DNA of 7,994 nucleotides from Ilyomonas sp964658445 (GTDB lineage Bacteria > Bacteroidota > Bacteroidia > Chitinophagales > Chitinophagaceae): the NCBI GenBank assembly GCA_964658445.1, contig CAZZZH010000217.1, forward strand, positions 1 through 7,994. Direction: 5' to 3'. A program made the translations under genes and the position numbers. Each line of letters opens with the position of its first letter. The first letter of the stretch is position 1. The notes below the pieces were generated by a model, which made no database searches, was not told the DNA's origin, and was given only the letters and a program-made list of their open reading frames with translations. This document shows positions 1-4,829 of this stretch, piece after piece.

Positions 1-573
1 GTAATCGATCCGCAGACAGATAAAGTAGTGGCAACCATTGATGTGAAAGGAAAACCGGAAACCGCCGTTAGCGATGGCAAAGGAAATATTTATGTTAATA
101 ACGAAGATAAAAGCGAGATAGAAGTGGTGGACATAAAGACAATGAAACTTATTCATAGCTGGTCAATCGCGCCCGGTGAGTCACCATCGGGATTGAGCAT
201 AGACCGCAAAACAAAACGCTTGTTTGCAGGATGCGATAACAAGCTGCTGATGGTTATAGATGCTACTAATGGTAGCATAGTAGCCAAGGTGCCGATCGGC
301 GATGGCTGCGATGGAACTGCCTTCGACCCGGCACTGCAAACCGTGTATTCATCGAATGGAGAAGGCACATTAACTATCATTAAAGAAGTGTCGAAAGACA
401 AATTTGAAGTGGTAAAAAGCTTGCTGACAAAACATGGTGCCAGAACGATAGCGGTTGATACAAAAAGCCACAATATTTATTTGCCAACGGCCAACTTCGG
501 CACAGCCGCCGCCGGCGAAAGAAGACCGCCCATGATACCCGGTTCTTTCCAGGTAATCGTGGTGAAGTATTAG
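1..573 (+). CDS. YncE-like beta-propeller protein, 3' part
   Basis: The reading frame is open from the first base of the window, so the gene begins upstream; 190 residues and a TAG stop are seen here. The sequence is made of repeating units of about 40 residues with the pattern 'D..T.K....I..G..P.....D.....+Y......I.V+D', as in YncE/YVTN-type seven-bladed beta-propellers. Examples are VIDPQTDKVVATIDV, DGKGNIYVNNED and VDTKSHNIYLPTANFG. Such proteins are usually about 330-360 residues long, so roughly the C-terminal half is present. The family is generally secreted or periplasmic, but the N-terminus that would carry a signal peptide is outside the window. No catalytic motif is visible, and the propeller is probably a binding scaffold; the ligand cannot be told. 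A hairpin terminator follows at 610-651, so this gene is probably the last of its transcript. Confidence 0.85.
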   Translation, partial: VIDPQTDKVVATIDVKGKPETAVSDGKGNIYVNNEDKSEIEVVDIKTMKLIHSWSIAPGESPSGLSIDRKTKRLFAGCDNKLLMVIDATNGSIVAKVPIGDGCDGTAFDPALQTVYSSNGEGTLTIIKEVSKDKFEVVKSLLTKHGARTIAVDTKSHNIYLPTANFGTAAAGERRPPMIPGSFQVIVVKY

Positions 574-609
574 CGTTACATACGTTGAGCTTATTTTTTT
601 ATAGTCATT

Positions 610-651
610 ATGCAAAGATGCCGGTCTTCAAAAAGTCGGCATTTTTTGCAT
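610..651 (+). terminator. Rho-independent terminator after the YncE-like gene
   Basis: The inner stem ATGCCG (618-623) pairs exactly with CGGCAT (637-642) and is followed at once by a run of six T. The outer bases ATGCAAA (610-616) can pair with the T run and TTTGCAT (645-651), so the fold could also work on the other strand. It lies 37 bases after the stop of the propeller gene. Confidence 0.75.
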
Positions 652-844
652 AGTCAACTTGATTGCCAACAAAACCATGGAATGCAAAACTATACAACAC
701 CTGCAAAGCATGATTCTTTATCAACCACCGTTTGAGTGCTTGTTTCTTCCTGTTTACACACTTTTAAAATAGTAGCAGAGATATAAAGTAATTTGCTTCA
801 TCATTCGTCTTACTACTAAATTGGAGACAGCCACACATACACGA

Positions 845-1396
845 ATGCCGGGAACAACAGGTGAATATATTGCAGCCACTATTAAGGAGTATGGCAAGCG
901 CCTGTTTGGCTTTATTCGTGGCAGGGTAAACACCGATGAAGATGCGGAAGATATTTTGCAGGATGTTTGGTACCAGCTTAGCAATGCGGTAAACATTGAT
1001 GAGATAGAACAAATGAGTGGCTGGCTGCACCGGGTGGCGCGCAATAAAATTACCGACAGTTATCGCAAAAAGAAACCGGAGTTGCTGGACGATTATGCTT
1101 ACGAAAATGAAGACGGCGAGCTGGGCTTTAAAGACATCCTGCTTGCCGATTCATCCGACCCGGAAACACAATACATCCGAGATTTGTTCTGGGAAGAATT
1201 GTTTACTGCCTTGGATGAATTGCCAGACAATCAAAAGCAGGTGTTTGTACTGAACGAACTGGAAGATAAAACGCTTCAGCAGATTGCCGATGCGACAAAA
1301 GAAAATATAAAAACCATCATCTCGCGAAAAGGTTATGCCGTAAAACATTTGCGCAAGCGGCTGCAGACTTTGTACGATGAGCTGATAAATTATTAG
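845..1396 (+). CDS. ECF-type RNA polymerase sigma factor (sigma-70 family)
   Basis: This 183-residue protein has the two-domain layout of an extracytoplasmic-function sigma factor. Region 2 covers about residues 7-79. It contains DAEDILQDVWYQL, the usual region 2.1-2.2 core that binds the beta' clamp, and WLHRVARNKITDSYRKKKPE, the region 2.3-2.4 segment that contacts the -10 element. An acidic linker (YENEDGE) leads to region 4 at about residues 117-173: LDELPDNQKQVFVLNELEDKTLQQIA followed by the helix-turn-helix that reads the -35 element. The frame is open to a TTG at 821. I chose the ATG at 845 because it is the first normal start and keeps all of region 2, and no ribosome site is placed for either start. 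A GGAG at 823-826 is too distant for 845. The TAG stop overlaps the ribosome site of the next gene, so the pair is co-transcribed and probably coupled. The downstream membrane protein is a candidate regulator. The target promoters are unknown. Confidence 0.92.
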   Translation: MPGTTGEYIAATIKEYGKRLFGFIRGRVNTDEDAEDILQDVWYQLSNAVNIDEIEQMSGWLHRVARNKITDSYRKKKPELLDDYAYENEDGELGFKDILLADSSDPETQYIRDLFWEELFTALDELPDNQKQVFVLNELEDKTLQQIADATKENIKTIISRKGYAVKHLRKRLQTLYDELINY

Positions 1397-1400
1397 GAGA
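1395..1400 (+). promoter_or_regulatory. Shine-Dalgarno overlapping the sigma factor stop
   Basis: AGGAGA begins inside the TAG stop codon of the sigma factor and ends five bases before the ATG at 1406. It is the only strong ribosome binding site in the window, where the other starts have A-rich leaders. The arrangement suggests that ribosomes finishing the sigma factor re-initiate on the membrane protein, giving linked production of both. Confidence 0.7.
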
Positions 1401-1405
1401 AACGT

Positions 1406-1771
1406 ATGTACAATAAACGATTCGGGAGAAAAAAGCCTTTCCTTTTTGTCTTTCTTTTTCCACTAATGTGGCTGTTGCTCAGCGCCCTTGTGATGTGGCT
1501 GTGGAATGCTGTCCTGCCTTCGCTTTTACATACCAATACTATTACGTTCTGGCAGGCTGCCGGCTTGCTTTTACTAAGCCGTATTTTGTTTGGCGGCTTT
1601 CATTTTCGCAGGCCCGGCGATAAGCCGGGATTTGGAAACCCATGGGGTAAAATGCGTGAAAAATGGATGAATATGAGCGAAGAGGAAAGAAGTAAATTTA
1701 AAAGTGAAATGCGCGGCCGGTGCCGCCCGCCGCAACGGCCGGATAATAATGCTGAAAAGAACAATGAGTAA
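1406..1771 (+). CDS. Small two-helix membrane protein, partner of the ECF sigma factor
   Basis: The protein has 121 residues. A basic N-terminus (NKRFGRKK) precedes a first hydrophobic helix at about 11-35 (FLFVFLFPLMWLLLSALVMWLW) and a second at about 44-64 (ITFWQAAGLLLLSRILFGG). A hydrophilic Arg/Lys/Pro-rich tail follows, with KMREKWMNMSEEERSKFKSE at about 82-101. By the positive-inside rule both ends should be cytoplasmic, placing the tail where a sigma factor could be bound. From memory, proteins with the FWQA.GLLLLS+ILFGG helix and an 'M(S/T)xEEREKFK' tail are common beside ECF sigma genes in Bacteroidota, usually as hypothetical proteins. The tail recalls the LTxEQ helices of Spy/CpxP-type proteins but is too short to assign. 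A role as an anti-sigma or co-regulator is inferred only from the coupled position. The 100-residue protein at 3627 has the same layout and tail motif. Confidence 0.85.
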   Translation: MYNKRFGRKKPFLFVFLFPLMWLLLSALVMWLWNAVLPSLLHTNTITFWQAAGLLLLSRILFGGFHFRRPGDKPGFGNPWGKMREKWMNMSEEERSKFKSEMRGRCRPPQRPDNNAEKNNE

Positions 1772-1794
1772 CAAACCGCACAACAATCAAAACA

Positions 1795-2979
1795 ATGAAC
1801 ACAGTTAACAATAAAAAGATAGCCATCATTGGTGGCGGTCCCGGCGGGCTTACGCTTGCGCGTTTACTTCAAATAAAAGGTGCTGATGTAACCGTGTATG
1901 AACGCGATGAAAACAGAAGTGTTCGTGTGCAGGGTGCTACGCTGGATTTACACCATGAGTCGGGTTTGGCAGCGTTGCGCGAAGCGAACCTGATGGAGAA
2001 ATTCAAAGCGGCTTATCGTCCTGGCGCAGACAAGCTTTGCGTTGTAGATAAACACGCTACTCTTTTTATGGATGATGAAGAGACTGAAAGCGAAGCCGGT
2101 TTTGGCGATGCACATTTTCGTCCGGAGATAGATCGTGGTCCGTTAAGAGACATTTTATTAGACTCATTAGCGCCCGATACCGTGGTTTGGGACAGCCAGT
2201 TTGCTTCTATGAAGTTGACAGATAACCAATGGAAGATTCAATTTAAAAACGGTAGTTCTGCTATGGCAGATATTGTGATTGGAGCTGACGGAGGAAATTC
2301 TAAAATCCGTCTTTACGTAACGCCTGTTAAACCTTTCTATGTCGGTATTACGGCGGTAGAAGGAGCTGTATACGATTCTGAAAAGAATGCGCCCTGCATA
2401 CATAAACTGCTAAATGGTGGAAAGATATTCGCGCTGAGCGATGAAAAGACACTGATTGTAAGTTCTAAAGGCGATGGTAGTTTAGCCTTTTATACCGGTT
2501 GCAAAACCGGCGAATACTGGATGCGCGACAGTGGCATAGATTTCTCGAATCGTGAATTAGTTGTCAGCTGGTTTCAACAAGAATTTAAAGACTGGGATGG
2601 CATCTGGCTCGAATTATTTCAAAAGGCAAACCTGCCGTTAATGCCCCGCCCGCAATACTGTATGCCGTTAGATCAGACCTGGGAGTCTTTACCCAATATC
2701 ACCTTGCTTGGCGATGCTGCTCACCTGATGCCACCGTATGCCGGCGAAGGCGTAAATATGGCGATGCTGGATGCGCTGGAACTAAGCCAATGCCTAATGG
2801 ATAAAGGCTTTCCCGATGTGCAGACTGCTATTGCTGCTTATGAAAAAGAAATGCTTGCTCGGGCTTCTGCCGTGGCAAAAGATACACTGGAGCAAACAGA
2901 TGCGCTGCATTCGGAAGACGGGCTTACGCATTTGCTTACTTTGTTTGGCGTGCTGAACAACAGCTTTGCAAGTAAATGA
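1795..2979 (+). CDS. FAD-dependent monooxygenase, Tet(X)-like group
   Basis: This 394-residue flavoprotein hydroxylase belongs to the PHBH fold group. It uses NADPH and O2 to hydroxylate a substrate, probably in the cytoplasm. Visible motifs are the Rossmann dinucleotide loop IIGGGPGGLTLARLLQ (11-26), with E36 in VYERD at the ribose site; GATLDLH (47-53); PEIDRGPLRDILL (110-122); the ADG motif (IGADGGNSKIR, 162-172); and the FAD-pyrophosphate motif GDAAHLMPPYAGEGVN (306-321). Motif order, length and many flanking residues resemble Tet(X), the tetracycline-inactivating monooxygenase (about 380-390 residues). By a hand alignment to Tet(X) recalled from memory, its drug-contact residues are changed: Q192, R213, H234 and G236 become E189, K210, A231 and Y233. 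Tetracycline may therefore not be the natural substrate. The start ATG follows an A-rich leader 23 bases after the preceding stop, so read-through from the sigma operon is likely. No clear terminator follows. Confidence 0.9.
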   Translation: MNTVNNKKIAIIGGGPGGLTLARLLQIKGADVTVYERDENRSVRVQGATLDLHHESGLAALREANLMEKFKAAYRPGADKLCVVDKHATLFMDDEETESEAGFGDAHFRPEIDRGPLRDILLDSLAPDTVVWDSQFASMKLTDNQWKIQFKNGSSAMADIVIGADGGNSKIRLYVTPVKPFYVGITAVEGAVYDSEKNAPCIHKLLNGGKIFALSDEKTLIVSSKGDGSLAFYTGCKTGEYWMRDSGIDFSNRELVVSWFQQEFKDWDGIWLELFQKANLPLMPRPQYCMPLDQTWESLPNITLLGDAAHLMPPYAGEGVNMAMLDALELSQCLMDKGFPDVQTAIAAYEKEMLARASAVAKDTLEQTDALHSEDGLTHLLTLFGVLNNSFASK

Positions 2980-3038
2980 TCTAACTTCTTAAGATTATAA
3001 AATAACTTCTACCAGTAAACGAAATCGGGTAATGCAGA

Positions 3039-3263
3039 CTATGACAACTCCTTCGTTGTAGGCATACTATTAAACCATTCGATACATTCTTTATTGTACA
3101 GAAGCACAAGCGCATAAATAGCAAGTGCCGCTTGTATAAGCAGAAGCGCTGCCACCAACATGCTGGCTTTTATCTGTTCACTCAATACTAACGGATAAGC
3201 AACCATCGACAAAATATACAAAACAAGGATGGCTGTTCTTGCCCATTTTCTGTCGTTGCTCAT
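3039..3263 (-). CDS. Small two-helix membrane protein, unknown function
   Basis: This 74-residue protein is not recognised. Residues 1-8 (MSNDRKWA) are polar. Two hydrophobic helices follow at about 9-29 (RTAILVLYILSMVAYPLVLS) and 33-55 (ASMLVAALLLIQAALAIYALVLLYN), with a short polar C-terminus (NKECIEWFNSMPTTKELS). The paired-helix hairpin and clean hydrophobic pattern argue for a real gene, since a shadow frame would rarely give two well-bounded helices, and nothing competes on the other strand. The gene converges with the monooxygenase across 59 bases that hold no good terminator. The leader (ATTAGTAAAGCAA before ATG) is A-rich with no Shine-Dalgarno, as is usual in this group. Function and partners are unknown. 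Confidence 0.65.
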   Translation of the reverse strand: MSNDRKWARTAILVLYILSMVAYPLVLSEQIKASMLVAALLLIQAALAIYALVLLYNKECIEWFNSMPTTKELS

Positions 3264-3626
3264 TTGCTTTACTAATAAATAATCAGGATATAAAAATCAC
3301 CCTAGCTGCTATAACCGGTGTGCCGCCAATACTGGCAACACCTGCCAGCAAAGCGCGAATAGTTAATGCAAGAGCACCTACCAGAATGCTCGCATAGAGG
3401 GTTTACCTGGCTAATAAAAAGCTTTTGGTTTGTGAAACAACGGACCTTCTGGAATCATGTGTATTATTTAGTATTGAGTAAGAAAGCAGGATGCCTGACT
3501 ATAAATGAACACTTCCTTTCATTGCGCTTAAACATCGTTAAACGAAAAATATAGCCGGCTCTCTTTCCTAAGAAGGATAAAGTAAAATCAATTTTTCCAC
3601 GTCTTCTTTTATATAAAACGAATACA
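3264..3626. other. Intergenic region with a possible decayed membrane-gene remnant
   Basis: This 363-base stretch separates the - strand orphan gene from the + strand hsp20 cluster and should hold promoters for both. No exact TAnnTTTG box is found for either direction. On the - strand, 3402 down to 3283 reads open for 39 codons and contains ASILVGALALTIRALLAG, which is hydrophobic and resembles helix 2 of the neighbouring 74-residue protein (ASMLVAALLLIQAALA). It has no usable start and is closed by TAA upstream, so it may be a broken gene end. Nearer the hsp20 cluster, TTAAAC occurs twice exactly ten bases apart (3528-3533 and 3538-3543). Confidence 0.4.
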
Positions 3627-3929
3627 ATGAGAATTTTTAGAGCCATCATCATAGGAGCGCTTACGGGTGCAGCGTTATTCTTCCTGCCATTCTTTATCCT
3701 GCGCGGTTTTTTGTTTATCCTGTTTATCGGTTTTCTCTTTCGCCTTATTGCTTTTGGCGCGTGGCATCGCCGTGGGTTTGGAGGCAGAGGGTTTAACCCA
3801 AGATTTGCTGACAAAATCCGCAGTATGAGCGATGAAGAATACAACCGCTTTAAACAGAATTTCTACAGTCATCAGAACAGAGGTTATGGAAGAAACAACC
3901 AACCTGATACGGTAGTTACCATCGATTAA
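3627..3929 (+). CDS. Two-helix membrane protein with MSDEE tail, first gene of the hsp20 cluster
   Basis: The protein has 100 residues. A short basic start (MRIFR) precedes two back-to-back hydrophobic stretches, at about 6-25 (AIIIGALTGAALFFLPFFIL) and 27-46 (GFLFILFIGFLFRLIAFGAW), split by a single arginine. Next comes an Arg/Gly/aromatic segment (HRRGFGGRGFNPRF, 47-60). The soluble tail contains KIRSMSDEEYNRFKQNF (63-79), which matches the tail of the sigma-linked membrane protein at 1406 (MSEEERSKFKSEM). The family is not known to me by name. Twenty-seven bases separate it from the next gene, and all three genes of the cluster run the same way, so an operon with hsp20 is likely. The leader (ACGAATACA before ATG) is A-rich. 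A role in envelope or protein stress is inferred from these neighbours only. Confidence 0.8.
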   Translation: MRIFRAIIIGALTGAALFFLPFFILRGFLFILFIGFLFRLIAFGAWHRRGFGGRGFNPRFADKIRSMSDEEYNRFKQNFYSHQNRGYGRNNQPDTVVTID

Positions 3930-3956
3930 ATCAACATCTTTTAAAACAAAATCATC

Positions 3957-4193
3957 ATGAGAAAAAGAAAAGGTTATTTCTTCATCGCTTTCTTATCGGC
4001 CGCTATCACTTTTGGTAGTCTTACGGCTTTTGTAAACCCGCGCTACAGCGGTATGCAATACGGCTACGGGCCGCACTGGGGTTGGCATCGTGGCTATTAT
4101 GACAGGTACAATCCTTACTGGAATTACCCGCCGCCTTATGCTTATCCCGATAGTGCTGATGGCAACGGTCATCAGCCAGAAAGCCATCGTTAA
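3957..4193 (+). CDS. Small exported or anchored Tyr/Pro/Trp-rich protein
   Basis: The protein has 78 residues. It opens with a typical signal or anchor segment: MRKRKGY (basic), then a hydrophobic core at about 8-25 (FFIAFLSAAITFGSLTAF). A cut after ..SLTA (residue 24) is possible but not certain. The rest is unusually rich in Tyr, Pro, Trp, His and Gly (YGYGPHWGWHRGYY, YNPYWNYPPPYAYP) and shows no fold signature, so it is probably disordered or a surface-exposed tail. It lies between the MSDEE membrane protein and hsp20, 27 and 24 bases from them, and is probably co-transcribed. It is not recognised as any named family. The His/Tyr content could bind metal or polysaccharide, but nothing in the sequence proves that. 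Confidence 0.75.
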   Translation: MRKRKGYFFIAFLSAAITFGSLTAFVNPRYSGMQYGYGPHWGWHRGYYDRYNPYWNYPPPYAYPDSADGNGHQPESHR

Positions 4194-4217
4194 TCGTCAT
4201 TAATAAACAACAAGTAT

Positions 4218-4661
4218 ATGTACGGAAAATGGAACATGGCGGGCGACCATCCCGCTTTTACAAAACAAGGTCATCATCCTTTTGGCAGGTTTGGCCGGCG
4301 CGGTTTCGGTGCGGGCTTTGGCTATCGCCGGCCCAAATACAATGTGCCGGTGAACATTGCCGAAAACGAAAATGCGTTTGAAGTGTATGTGTATGCACTC
4401 GGCTTCGACAAAGAGAACATCAAAGTCGCTGTTACCGATGGCTTGCTGCACATCAGCGGCACCCGCACGCCGGACGAGAACAACCTGCCCGATTTTATCA
4501 GCCAGGAGTACCCGATTAAATCATTTGAAAGGGTAGTTCAACTAAGTGAGCAGGTAGATACCACTAGTATCAATGCTAAACAGGAAAACGGTGTTTTAAT
4601 TATCACTTTACCCAAAACTGCCGAGGCACAAAAGCCCGCGCAGGAAGTAAAGATTGATTAG
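4218..4661 (+). CDS. Hsp20/alpha-crystallin small heat-shock protein
   Basis: This 147-residue chaperone holds unfolding proteins in the cytoplasm, without ATP, until Hsp70/Hsp100 systems refold them. The N-terminal 40 residues are Gly/Arg/Phe-rich (HHPFGRFGRRGFGAGFGYRR). The alpha-crystallin domain spans about 42-133. It begins YNVPVNIAENENAFEVYVYALGF, has the central DGLLHISGTR strand, and ends with the family signature around A120...NGVLIITLPK (124-133). The last residues EVKID give a V-x-I motif (144-146), the short C-terminal hook that links dimers in larger oligomers. Length and domain order are normal for bacterial Hsp20. It is the last gene of a three-gene cluster with two envelope-type proteins, an uncommon setting for a cytoplasmic chaperone. 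No CIRCE or other known heat-shock operator was seen upstream. A strong terminator follows. Confidence 0.95.
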   Translation: MYGKWNMAGDHPAFTKQGHHPFGRFGRRGFGAGFGYRRPKYNVPVNIAENENAFEVYVYALGFDKENIKVAVTDGLLHISGTRTPDENNLPDFISQEYPIKSFERVVQLSEQVDTTSINAKQENGVLIITLPKTAEAQKPAQEVKID

Positions 4662-4678
4662 GTTTTTGTAAACGGTAA

Positions 4679-4729
4679 GTAAACAAAAAGGTTCATGAAA
4701 ATATTTTCTTCGTGAGCCTTTTTGTTTAC
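4679..4729. terminator. Bidirectional terminator between hsp20 and the glucosidase
   Basis: A 21-base left arm (4679-4699) pairs with 4709-4729 around a nine-base loop, with only two G-T wobble positions. The outer part is GTAAACAAAAAGG / CCTTTTTGTTTAC, so each strand ends the stem in a T-rich run. It starts 18 bases after the hsp20 stop and lies about 100 bases beyond the glucosidase stop, which converges on it from the right. It should therefore end both transcripts. Confidence 0.85.
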
Positions 4730-4829
4730 CCAAATCCATACAATAAACAGCCTTTTATTTCTTCGCGAAAAGAAACGAATTGAGTAATCTTTTTCAATTG
4801 ACCATGCACCATAACCAATTGCCAATACC

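Noticed and set aside
783..795. TAATTTG before the sigma factor considered as a TAnnTTTG promoter box.
   Set aside because: One base is missing between TA and TTTG, and no well-spaced TTG lies upstream, so the match is too weak to annotate.
821..844. TTG start giving eight extra residues on the sigma factor.
   Set aside because: A normal ATG follows at 845, region 2 is complete without the extension, and no ribosome site supports the TTG.
2982..3010. Direct repeat TAACTTCT at 2982-2989 and 3003-3010 between the convergent genes.
   Set aside because: Eight AT-rich bases repeated once in an AT-rich gap are easily due to chance, and no associated structure is seen.
3366..3554. 62-codon + strand frame in the gap before the hsp20 cluster.
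   Set aside because: Composition is random-like (many Trp, His, Cys), with no domain or helix pattern and no leader features.
3464..3844. 126-codon - strand frame overlapping the 3627 gene.
   Set aside because: It is antisense to a well-formed two-helix protein and its Arg/Lys/Pro/Asn-rich product is typical of a shadow frame.
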